Assembly: GCA_030533235.1 (NCBI GenBank)
Contig: JAUNJN010000001.1
Location: 124,001-188,000, forward strand
Source: Eubacteriales bacterium
GTDB lineage: Bacteria > Bacillota > Clostridia > Lachnospirales > Lachnospiraceae
Direction: 5' to 3'
Length of the DNA stretch: 64,000 bases
Shown here: piece by piece, positions 25,714 to 34,036 of the stretch
Layout: every line of letters begins with the position of its first letter
Numbering within the stretch: the first letter of the stretch is position 1
Made by a program: the position numbers and the translations under genes
The notes under the pieces: generated by a model
What the model was told of the DNA's origin: nothing
What the model saw: the letters and a program-made list of their open reading frames with translations, nothing else
Database searches by the model: none

Positions 25714-27159
25714 ATGAAAAAGACAAACAAATGGTTATTGTCCGGTTGTTTGGCGCTTGCAATAGGTTCCATGGCAGTCGGATGTGGCAGCAAAAAAGAA
25801 GAAACTACAACAGAAGCTGCTACAGAGGAAGTGACAACAGAGGAAGTGATCGAGGTTCCTGAAATTGATGGGTACAATTTGCTTTGGCATGATGAGTTTT
25901 CAGGCGATGCATTGGACGAGTCGATTTGGAGCTATGATCCGCATGAGCCGGGCTGGACAAATAATGAACTTCAGGAATACACAACCTCAACAGATAACGT
26001 TTTCGTAAAAGATGGTTGTTTGACATTAAAGGCAATTAAGACACAGACAGAAAACGGTAAGGATTATTACACATCAGGCAAGATTAAGGGTCAGAACAAG
26101 TCTGATTTCATGTATGGAAAAATCGTGATTCGTGCAAAGGTACCTGAAGGGCAGGGCTTATGGCCGGCACTTTGGCTGATGCCAACAGAGGAAGAAAAGT
26201 ATGGTCAGTGGCCAAAGTGTGGTGAGATTGATATTATGGAGACATTAGGTCACCAGACAGAAATCGCTTATGGTACACTTCATTATGGCGAGCCACACGG
26301 TGAGCAACAGGGTACTTATACGTTAGAGGGTACTTCGTTTTCAGAGGATTTCCATGAGTTTTCTGTTGAATGGGAGCCCGGTGAATTCCGTTGGTATATC
26401 GATGGTAACTTGTATCATACAGTCAATGACTGGTTTACAGCAGTTCAGGGTGAGGATGACAAGCCTTATCCGGCACCATTTGACCAGACCTTCTTCATTC
26501 AGATGAATCTTGCAGTTGGTGGAACCTGGCCGGGCAATCCGGATGATACAACTGATTTTGATAAGGCAGAGTTTTTGATTGATTATGTACGTGTATATCA
26601 AAAGCCAAGCTACGATACAAATGTTAAGAAACCGGAAAAGGTGTTCCGTGAGCCTACAGAGGATGGTAACTTAATCTACAACGGAAACTTTGAGCAGGAG
26701 CCGCTTGACGATGAAGAACTTTGGTATTTCCTTACATTTAACGGTGGTATCGGTTCTGCTAAGATTGAAGATAATGTTATGATTATCGAAACACAGGATA
26801 AGGGTACTGTTGATTACTCAATTCAGTTAGTGCAGCCGTTACTTCCGATGCGAAAGGGAAACAAGTATCGTGTGACATTTGATGCGAAGGCTGATGAAGA
26901 ACGTAAGATGATTGTCTGCGTATCTGCTCCTACTGCAGGTTGGATTCGTTACCTGCAGGATACAAAGCTTAAGATGGGAACCGATTGGGAGACATACACA
27001 TATGAATTTGAAATGACAGAGAAGGATGATAATAATGGTCGTTTAGAGTTCAATATGGGTAATCTTAAGTCAACCGCTACAATCTATATCAGGAATGTTC
27101 GTGTTGAGTGTATTGAAGAAGCAGCACCGGCAGAGGATGCAACAGAGGCTGCGGAATAA
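25714..27159 (+). CDS. GH16 endo-beta-glucanase lipoprotein with C-terminal carbohydrate-binding domain
   Basis: A 481-residue surface lipoprotein: signal peptide with lipobox ending at C24 (AVGC), a Thr/Glu-rich linker (about 28-48), then a GH16 domain (about 52-300) whose catalytic motif EIDIMETLG (171-179) carries nucleophile E171 and acid/base E176. The extra residue in EIDIME is the laminarinase pattern. A beta-sandwich region (about 318-465, starting NLIYNGNFEQEP) resembles CBM4/9 carbohydrate-binding modules. It would cut beta-1,3 or mixed-linkage glucans outside the cell, with products taken up and trimmed by the GH5 enzyme. It begins 15 bp after the GH5 gene with AGGAGG. Confidence 0.92.
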   Translation: MKKTNKWLLSGCLALAIGSMAVGCGSKKEETTTEAATEEVTTEEVIEVPEIDGYNLLWHDEFSGDALDESIWSYDPHEPGWTNNELQEYTTSTDNVFVKDGCLTLKAIKTQTENGKDYYTSGKIKGQNKSDFMYGKIVIRAKVPEGQGLWPALWLMPTEEEKYGQWPKCGEIDIMETLGHQTEIAYGTLHYGEPHGEQQGTYTLEGTSFSEDFHEFSVEWEPGEFRWYIDGNLYHTVNDWFTAVQGEDDKPYPAPFDQTFFIQMNLAVGGTWPGNPDDTTDFDKAEFLIDYVRVYQKPSYDTNVKKPEKVFREPTEDGNLIYNGNFEQEPLDDEELWYFLTFNGGIGSAKIEDNVMIIETQDKGTVDYSIQLVQPLLPMRKGNKYRVTFDAKADEERKMIVCVSAPTAGWIRYLQDTKLKMGTDWETYTYEFEMTEKDDNNGRLEFNMGNLKSTATIYIRNVRVECIEEAAPAEDATEAAE

Positions 27160-27187
27160 GAGTTTTAAACCTTAATTTACATGATTG

Positions 27188-27231
27188 AAGGTCGATTGTC
27201 TGCAAAATTGCGGATAATCGGCCTTTTTCTT
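27188..27231 (+). terminator. Terminator after the GH16 gene
   Basis: AAGGTCGATT (27188 on) pairs with AATCGGCCTT, allowing G-T pairs, with an internal GTC/GAT extension, followed by TTTCTTTTTT. Confidence 0.75.
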
Positions 27232-27249
27232 TTTTCTTCGGTTTTTCCT

Positions 27250-27277
27250 TTGAGGTTTATATGTTTCATGATATAAT
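27250..27277 (+). promoter_or_regulatory. Promoter of topB
   Basis: TTGAGG (27250-27255), a 16-bp spacer and a perfect TATAAT (27272-27277) with an upstream TG (extended -10). Confidence 0.6.
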
Positions 27278-27319
27278 GTGTGGAGTGAGACAGGATAGAA
27301 CGACGATTTCGGAGGAGTT

Positions 27320-29359
27320 ATGAAGAATTTATATATTGCTGAAAAGCCTTCCGTTGCACGTGAATTTGCAAAAGCACTTGGAGTGAAGGGGGCAGATACG
27401 GCAGGTGGCAAGGATGGATATATTGAAACGGCAGATTCCGTGATAACATGGTGTGTCGGACATTTGGTTACAATGAGTTATCCGGATGCCTATGATGCAA
27501 ATTTAAAACGTTGGAGCATGCAGACCATACCGTTTGTGCCAAAAGAATACAAATATGAGATTATCGCTGCTGCAAGTAAACAGTTTTCAGTTGTGAAGCG
27601 TTTGCTTACAAGAGATGATATTCGCTGTATATATGTATGTACCGACTCGGGACGAGAAGGAGAGTACATTTATCGTCTGGTTGATCAGATGGCGGGTGTA
27701 CCTGCTACTACAGAAAAGCGAAGAGTATGGATTGATTCCCAGACAGAAGAAGAAATACTTCGTGGAATCAAGGAGGCAAAGCTTCTATCGGAATATGACA
27801 GCCTGAGCGATTCAGCTTATCTTCGTGCGCAAGAGGACTATTTGATGGGTATCAATTTTTCGCGTGCACTTACACTAAAATACAGTCAGACTGTGAAAAA
27901 TTATTTAAAGACTGATAAGTGTGTCATTGCGGTCGGTCGGGTTATGACTTGTGTTCTTGGTATGATTGTAAAGAGAGAACGTGAGATTCGCGCATTTGTA
28001 CCAACACCTTTTTACAGGGTATTGGCAGATATGGACGGTTTTGAAGCAGAATGGAAGGCTGTTCAGTCATCGGCATATTTGGAGTCACCGCTTTTGTACA
28101 AGGAAAACGGATTCAAGAAAGAAGAATCCGCAAAGCAGCTGATCGGATTATTACAGACAGAAAATCCGGTTATGCTTACCGTTTCTAAAATTGAAAAAAA
28201 GGTCGAGAAAAAAGCTCCGCCTATGTTATATAATTTAGCAGAGCTTCAGAATGATTGTTCCGGTATGTTTAAAATCAGTCCTTCCGATACGCTTGCGATC
28301 GTTCAGGAGCTGTATGAAAAGAAGCTTGTTACATATCCGAGAACTGATGCACGTGTACTTTCAACGGCAGTTGCAAAGGAAATCGGGAAAAATATAGGGG
28401 GTCTAAGGCAGTACCGGCCGGTTTCTTCGTTTGCAGCAAATATTATGGAGCAGGGGGGTTACAGAGGAATCGCAAAATCAAAGTATGTCAATGATAAGCA
28501 GATTACCGATCACTATGCGATTATTCCGACCGGTCAGGGATTTGGCGGACTTAACTCTGTGTCGGATACGGCACGTCGCGTATATGACATTATCGTACGT
28601 AGATTTCTAAGTATTTTTTATCCGCCTGCGGAGTATGAAAAGGTTGCATTGACATTGACAAAACCAATTGATACTAATGGTTTGGAAAATGTGAAAGAAG
28701 CCGGAACAGAAAGTTTCTTCGCCAACTTTAAATGTTTGAAGAGTCCAGGCTATCTTCAGATCGCCGGTATACCGTCAAATGAAAAAAAAGGTGACGATGA
28801 GAAATCAACGCCGCAACTTTTGGAACAGGTTTCAAAACTTAAGAAGGGTGAGCGGTTACCGGTAAAATCACTTGATATCAAAGAAGGTGAAACATCAGCA
28901 CCGAAACGATATTCTTCCGGTACACTTATCCTTGCAATGGAAAATGCAGGTCGGCTTATCGAGGATGAAGAGCTTCGAAGTCAGATTAAGGGTAGCGGAA
29001 TCGGCACAAGTGCAACCCGTGACAGCATTATTACAAAGCTTGTCAACAATAAGTATATTGCTCTTAATAAAAAGACGCAGATTGTTACACCGACATTTCT
29101 TGGTGAAATTATTTATGATGTAGTATATTATTCGATTAACAACCTGCTTCGGGCAGAGATGACGGCAAGCTGGGAAAAAGGACTTGCAGGCGTTGCGGAC
29201 GGTTCTATCTCTAAGGAGGAGTATACAAACAAAATGAATCAGTATGTTGTGGCCAATACGGAGCTTGTGAAAAAACTGGATAATCAATATAAGATAACGT
29301 ATGTTTTTGATCAGGTAAAGCCGTATTATGAGAAGGGAAATAAAGCGCGACAGACGTAA
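27320..29359 (+). CDS. topB: DNA topoisomerase III (type IA)
   Basis: A 679-residue type IA topoisomerase that passes single strands and decatenates DNA. The Toprim domain begins NLYIAEKPSVAREFAKALG, with acidic motif YVCTDSGREGEYIYR. The active-site tyrosine lies in KLVTYPRTDARVLS (around residue 335), and the final domain includes GTSATRDSIITKL. There are no C-terminal zinc ribbons, as in many TopB proteins, in contrast to TopA. GGAGGAG site before the ATG. A stand-alone gene with its own promoter, so this is not the mobile-element-borne kind by context. Confidence 0.95.
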   Translation: MKNLYIAEKPSVAREFAKALGVKGADTAGGKDGYIETADSVITWCVGHLVTMSYPDAYDANLKRWSMQTIPFVPKEYKYEIIAAASKQFSVVKRLLTRDDIRCIYVCTDSGREGEYIYRLVDQMAGVPATTEKRRVWIDSQTEEEILRGIKEAKLLSEYDSLSDSAYLRAQEDYLMGINFSRALTLKYSQTVKNYLKTDKCVIAVGRVMTCVLGMIVKREREIRAFVPTPFYRVLADMDGFEAEWKAVQSSAYLESPLLYKENGFKKEESAKQLIGLLQTENPVMLTVSKIEKKVEKKAPPMLYNLAELQNDCSGMFKISPSDTLAIVQELYEKKLVTYPRTDARVLSTAVAKEIGKNIGGLRQYRPVSSFAANIMEQGGYRGIAKSKYVNDKQITDHYAIIPTGQGFGGLNSVSDTARRVYDIIVRRFLSIFYPPAEYEKVALTLTKPIDTNGLENVKEAGTESFFANFKCLKSPGYLQIAGIPSNEKKGDDEKSTPQLLEQVSKLKKGERLPVKSLDIKEGETSAPKRYSSGTLILAMENAGRLIEDEELRSQIKGSGIGTSATRDSIITKLVNNKYIALNKKTQIVTPTFLGEIIYDVVYYSINNLLRAEMTASWEKGLAGVADGSISKEEYTNKMNQYVVANTELVKKLDNQYKITYVFDQVKPYYEKGNKARQT

Positions 29360-29401
29360 AATAATCAGATTTGGTTTACAGAGAAGAAAGGAGCATATAG
29401 T

Positions 29402-30103
29402 ATGGACAAAATAAAAGAATTAACCATAAAGGAAATGTATAACCTTGAACACACGATGGCAAAGCCCTTGTTCGAGTCCGTAACTTATCCGTGGGAAGTA
29501 TTGCCGAAGATTAAGGATTATATCACCCAACTTGGTGAAACGTTATCATCGGATGAGTACGACGAAGTATCCGAGCATGTATGGATTCACAAGACGGCAA
29601 AGGTATTTGCGTCTGCCTACATTGCGGGACCTGCAATCATCGGTCCTGATACGGAGGTACGACAGTGTGCATTTGTACGAGGCAGCGCATTGGTTGGTTC
29701 GGGATGTGTGGTTGGTAATTCTACAGAGCTGAAAAATGTGATTCTGTTTGATAATGTCCAGGTTCCGCATTACAACTATGTTGGAGATTCTGTTCTCGGA
29801 TATAAGTCACATATGGGAGCCGGTTCTATTACATCGAATGTAAAAAGTGACAAGACGCTCGTTCATGTCAAAGGCCTGGTACAGACGGATGACGGACAGG
29901 AGAAATTTGATCTTGATACGGGATTTAAGAAGTTTGGTGCAATGCTTGGTGATTATGTGGAAGTCGGATGTAACAGCGTATTAAATCCGGGAACCGTTAT
30001 CGGAAGAGATTCGAATATTTATCCGCTGTCTCCTGTGCGCGGATATGTTCCGTCACACAGCATCTATAAGACCGGCGGAGTTGTTATTCAAAAACAGAAT
30101 TAG
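29402..30103 (+). CDS. Left-handed beta-helix acyltransferase-like protein (GlmU C-domain type)
   Basis: A 233-residue protein with hexapeptide repeats forming a left-handed beta-helix (about residues 60-215): VWIHKTAKV, YIAGPAIIGPD, CAFVRGSALVG, GCVVGNSTELKN, then GAGSITSNVKSD and GCNSVLNPGTVIG. These match the acetyltransferase half of GlmU, while the nucleotidyltransferase half is absent. Such proteins are often labelled as UDP-N-acetylglucosamine pyrophosphorylases, which is misleading. The acceptor is unknown. An AAAGGAG site precedes the ATG 42 bp after topB, perhaps co-transcribed. It shares a bidirectional terminator with the convergent gene. Confidence 0.82.
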   Translation: MDKIKELTIKEMYNLEHTMAKPLFESVTYPWEVLPKIKDYITQLGETLSSDEYDEVSEHVWIHKTAKVFASAYIAGPAIIGPDTEVRQCAFVRGSALVGSGCVVGNSTELKNVILFDNVQVPHYNYVGDSVLGYKSHMGAGSITSNVKSDKTLVHVKGLVQTDDGQEKFDLDTGFKKFGAMLGDYVEVGCNSVLNPGTVIGRDSNIYPLSPVRGYVPSHSIYKTGGVVIQKQN

Positions 30104-30113
30104 TGCGTCAACG

Positions 30114-30160
30114 AAAACACTGTACGAGGATATTTCTCCGGATGTACAGTGTTTTGCTTT
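30114..30160. terminator. Bidirectional terminator between convergent genes
   Basis: 12-bp perfect stem AAAACACTGTAC (30114-30125) / GTACAGTGTTTT (30144-30155). A T-rich tail on the plus strand and an A-run on the other side let it serve both the beta-helix gene and the minus-strand gene ending at 30163. Confidence 0.8.
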
Positions 30161-30162
30161 TA

Positions 30163-30642
30163 TTAGTTCGAAGAGATGATTGCAGGCTCAATGGCCCGCT
30201 TTACGGCATCGAGAAGAATAAGAGTTGTATATTGATTGTCATTTGCGTAGGTAATGTTGTCTATTGATTGGACGATCGGAAGCTGGGCATTGATTTCATC
30301 AACACAAGGTGAAAGAAGAGGATACATTACGGTAACAGTTTCATCAACATTTGCAATGTCAATATGGGAAACCGTATCCTTATCAACTGTAACTTGCATA
30401 TGTAGCTCGCTGCCGCCCATGTTAAAAGTGGAGGAATACACACCGGGTTTGTAGGTTGTCAGTGTAGTTTGGGTTTCATCTTCACTTTCTGTCACAATTT
30501 CCGTCGTCGTTTCCTTGTCTTTCTTATCACCGGAAAACATATAAAAGAGCAAAAGAATCAGTAAAGCGCCCAATACAATAAAAATTCCCGTGTAGATGAG
30601 TTCTTTGGATTTTAATACAATGATTTTTGTATTTGATGACAT
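30163..30642 (-). CDS. Membrane-anchored protein of unknown function
   Basis: A 159-residue protein: short cytoplasmic N-terminus, one membrane helix (about residues 16-36), a Lys/Glu/Thr-rich linker (about 38-62), then an extracytoplasmic domain beginning YKPGVYSSTF and ending with a conserved-looking LLDAVKRAIEPA. The domain has the feel of FMN-binding-like domains (alternating beta strands with VTVDKDTVSHIDI), but the flavin-attachment threonine motif is not evident. I have seen similar Clostridial proteins without an assigned function. AAGGAAGGAG site upstream. Divergent from addB. Confidence 0.7.
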   Translation of the reverse strand: MSSNTKIIVLKSKELIYTGIFIVLGALLILLLFYMFSGDKKDKETTTEIVTESEDETQTTLTTYKPGVYSSTFNMGGSELHMQVTVDKDTVSHIDIANVDETVTVMYPLLSPCVDEINAQLPIVQSIDNITYANDNQYTTLILLDAVKRAIEPAIISSN

Positions 30643-30713
30643 ACCAGGACTCCTTCCTAATTCACGTCGTATTCTATATATATGTTTGATTTTGGGTTCT
30701 ATGACTATATGCG

Positions 30714-30767
30714 AATCGAAAATCTGTTCGATTTCGGGTGGATTTTTTTGAATGAATGAAGTATAAT
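30714..30767 (+). promoter_or_regulatory. addBA promoter region with a LexA-like inverted repeat
   Basis: Perfect inverted repeat AATCGAA (30714-30720) / TTCGATT (30727-30733). Its core, CGAAAATCTGTTCG (30717-30730), matches 9 of the 10 fixed positions of the Gram-positive LexA/DinR box CGAAC-N4-GTTCG. A TATAAT (30762-30767) with no good -35 lies downstream. SOS control of addAB is therefore plausible but untested. Confidence 0.45.
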
Positions 30768-30797
30768 ATGGACATTAGCTTTGAGAGGAGAATTTCT

Positions 30798-33700
30798 ATG
30801 GCACTACAGTTTGTTTTGGGCCCATCAGGAGCAGGAAAATCATATACGGTGTATCGTCAGATGATTGCGGAGGCGATCGAACATCCGGCGCATAATTACA
30901 TACTGCTTGTGCCGGAGCAGTATTCTCTTGCGTTACAGCGAAAGCTTGTGCAGATGCATCCGAATAAAGGAACGATGAATATTGATGTGATCGGTTTTAA
31001 CCGTTTGACATATCGTATTTTTGACGAACTACAGGTGACACCCGGACACGTGTTAGAGGATTTTGGAAAAACGATGCTTATCCGTCAGGTGGCGGAACGG
31101 ATGAAAGATTCCCTGTCTGTTTACAGCGGTTGTCTTTCTCGAGCAGGGTTTATTGACGAGGTCAAGTCTCTCATGTCGGAGATGTATCAGTATGATTTGT
31201 CAAGAGAACGGTTGAATCGTGTATTGGAGGAATTAAAAGACGATGCATCGGAGAATTTATTATATCGAAAGCTTTTGGATATGAAGACGGTTTTTGAGGC
31301 ATTCGATGAACGGATTTCGGGTTCTTATATTGTTGCAGAACAGCTGACAGAGCTTTTGGCATCGTTGATTCCGAAGTCATCACTTATAAAGAACAGTACG
31401 ATTGTTATGGACGGATTTACCGGTTTTACACCGATTCAGCGAAAGGTTGTTCGAGGTCTGCTTGCATATGCCTGTGATGTCAGAGTGATTTTGACAATCG
31501 ACCGGCAGTCATATGAAAAAGACAGATTGCCCGAACATGCGTTGTTTTATCTGACACGTGAGACGATGGATTACTTGAGAGCAGATGCAAGAGAGTGTCA
31601 AGCAGAAATTGCGGAGGATGTTTTTATTGACGGCATAGAAAACAGTCGTTGGAAGGGGGATGCGCTAAAGCATTTGGAACAAAATATCTTTCGATATCCT
31701 TACCGGACCTATGTGCATAATCAAGATAATATTATCCTTACATCCTATGACAATCCGATGCGGGAGATTTGCGGAGTTGCAGAACAGATTCACTGTCTTG
31801 TAAGACAACACGGATATCGGTATCGTGACATTGCGGTCATAAGCGGGAGCTTAGAGCAAACAATCGGATATGTGGATCGATTGTTTCCGATGTATCAGAT
31901 CCCTTATTTTTTAGATTACAGTCGTCCGATTAAAAACAATCCTTATATTGATGCGATTGAACATATTCTTGCACTCTGTGCGGATAATTTTTCCTACAAC
32001 AGCGTATTTGCATTTTTAAAGTCCGGCGTATTGGATGAAATATCATATGATGATGTTGAGATGTTGGAAAATTATGTGCTGGCATCCGGCATGCGGGGGA
32101 TAAACCGGTGGAAAAAGGAACTCGTCGATGCGGAGCTTGAGACGACGAGAGCCTGTGTAATGGAAATTATCCTTCCGTTTTATGATGCAATCACAACAAA
32201 GGATGCTACGGTTTCGACCTTCGTGCAGGCAATTTATGATTTGTTTATTGCCCTTCGGTACGAAGAAAAGCTTGCAGAGTATCCGAGACTTTATGAACGT
32301 ATGATAGAATTGCTTGAAAAGATGCTTGAGATAATGGCGGAGGATATTGTTTCAATTGATTCATTTTCTGAGTTGCTAAAGATTGGTTTGTCGGATCTGA
32401 CACTCGGCATGATTCCAAACAGCCTGGATTCCATAATTGTCGGAGACATTACACGAACGAGACTCGATGATATACGCGTATTGTTTATGATTGGCGTTAA
32501 CGACGGTGTGATTCCGAAGAAGACGTCTCCAGCACAGATTATAAGCGACCGTGAAAAGGATCGCCTGGCTGAGTATTCGTTTGTACTTGCGCCGACGGAA
32601 AAGGTTAATGCATATATTGAACAGTTTTATTTATATATCAATATGACAAAGCCTGCGGATAAGCTTTACTTGTCATACACACAGCTAAGCGGTGCAAATG
32701 AGGTCATGCGTCCGTCTTACATTATCGGACGAATTAAGAACTTGTATCCTATGCTCGAGATTACATACGCAAAGGAAACAGAACATCCGGTTACAACAAG
32801 TGCGGCAGGTGTACAAATTTTAATTTATGGTTTGCAGGCACTTTTGAACGGAGATAACAGCCGGATAGAACAAACACTTGCATTGTACCGTCTGTATTTG
32901 GAGTCCGATGATACGACACTTGTTTCGCGGATTCAGGAGGCGATGGAATACAGCAATATTCCAAGGCAGCTAACCGAAGAGGTTGCTACATTGATTCGTG
33001 TAAAGCTTTTGTCACAGTCTGTATCGAAGCTTGAAAAATATGCACAATGCGCGTATGCATTTTTCCTACAGTATGCACTTGGACTGCGTGAACGAGGCAT
33101 CAAACAGATAGACCGAAGAAATAACGGTTTGATTTTGCATTCGGCACTGGAATCGTTGTATCGTCACGTCCATGACAATATGGGTAATGCATGGGATACG
33201 GTTTCCGGAGCAATGTGTGACGAACTGATGGAACGTTTTGTTACGGAAGCATTTGCAGATGAGTACGGAGAGCAGTGGAAGGAGGATGCACGTTACGAGC
33301 ATTTGAAAAATGTACTTGTCCGAATCGGTAAACGTACGGCAGGACGTTTGTCCAAGCTTGGAAATATGGATTTGCTTGTACCGGAGTTTTTCGAGTATAA
33401 ATTCAAAAAGGAAATTACGCTTGATTCCATGGGAGAAACCATGACATTGATGGGGGTTGTAGATCGCGGAGATGTGTTCTATGATTCTGTCGCAAACGAA
33501 ATTAAGCTTCGCGTGATTGATTACAAATCCGGCAATCGTGATTTTAAGGTCAATGAGTTATATGAAGGCTTGCAGCTACAGCTGTCGATTTATATGGATG
33601 TGATGGAGGAGCTTGTTACAAATCGGTATCAAAAGCAGGAGGAAACGGATTTACGTGTTGTTCCGGATGGAATGTATTACTATCAGATGAAGGATCCGTT

Positions 33701-34034
33701 TGTGGATGCTGAAAATGCGGAGGATGCAGAGATAAATCGAGACAAGCAGTTTGTATATAAGGGCTTGAAACAGACGGATGAAGACTATTTTAAGACGGTT
33801 ACCGGATATGCGCGTAAGAAGGTGCAAGAACTCGCAGAAACAATGCTGAAAGGTAATATCGATAAAGCCCCGATGGTACGCGGCAATTCAAAAGCGTGTC
33901 AATATTGTTCATATGCAGATGCGTGTAGGTTTGATGAACAATATGGAGGAAATCATTATCGATATTTACGTTACAAGGATCGTGAACGGCAGCTTGTTTA
34001 TGAAAAGATGCGAAACGAATTGGGAGGTGTGTAG
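30798..34034 (+). CDS. addB: ATP-dependent helicase/nuclease subunit B
   Basis: A subunit of the AddAB complex that resects double-strand breaks for recombination. 1078 residues from the ATG at 30798, which follows GAGAGGAGAATTT. N-terminal Walker A-like GPSGAGKSYTVYR (about 7-19), degenerate helicase core, and C-terminal RecB-type nuclease with VIDYKSGNRDFK. An iron-sulfur staple is indicated by C in KYAQCAYAFF and the triplet in KACQYCSYADAC, as in B. subtilis AddB. addA follows after 2 bp. Confidence 0.95.
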   Translation: MALQFVLGPSGAGKSYTVYRQMIAEAIEHPAHNYILLVPEQYSLALQRKLVQMHPNKGTMNIDVIGFNRLTYRIFDELQVTPGHVLEDFGKTMLIRQVAERMKDSLSVYSGCLSRAGFIDEVKSLMSEMYQYDLSRERLNRVLEELKDDASENLLYRKLLDMKTVFEAFDERISGSYIVAEQLTELLASLIPKSSLIKNSTIVMDGFTGFTPIQRKVVRGLLAYACDVRVILTIDRQSYEKDRLPEHALFYLTRETMDYLRADARECQAEIAEDVFIDGIENSRWKGDALKHLEQNIFRYPYRTYVHNQDNIILTSYDNPMREICGVAEQIHCLVRQHGYRYRDIAVISGSLEQTIGYVDRLFPMYQIPYFLDYSRPIKNNPYIDAIEHILALCADNFSYNSVFAFLKSGVLDEISYDDVEMLENYVLASGMRGINRWKKELVDAELETTRACVMEIILPFYDAITTKDATVSTFVQAIYDLFIALRYEEKLAEYPRLYERMIELLEKMLEIMAEDIVSIDSFSELLKIGLSDLTLGMIPNSLDSIIVGDITRTRLDDIRVLFMIGVNDGVIPKKTSPAQIISDREKDRLAEYSFVLAPTEKVNAYIEQFYLYINMTKPADKLYLSYTQLSGANEVMRPSYIIGRIKNLYPMLEITYAKETEHPVTTSAAGVQILIYGLQALLNGDNSRIEQTLALYRLYLESDDTTLVSRIQEAMEYSNIPRQLTEEVATLIRVKLLSQSVSKLEKYAQCAYAFFLQYALGLRERGIKQIDRRNNGLILHSALESLYRHVHDNMGNAWDTVSGAMCDELMERFVTEAFADEYGEQWKEDARYEHLKNVLVRIGKRTAGRLSKLGNMDLLVPEFFEYKFKKEITLDSMGETMTLMGVVDRGDVFYDSVANEIKLRVIDYKSGNRDFKVNELYEGLQLQLSIYMDVMEELVTNRYQKQEETDLRVVPDGMYYYQMKDPFVDAENAEDAEINRDKQFVYKGLKQTDEDYFKTVTGYARKKVQELAETMLKGNIDKAPMVRGNSKACQYCSYADACRFDEQYGGNHYRYLRYKDRERQLVYEKMRNELGGV

Positions 34035-34036
34035 GT

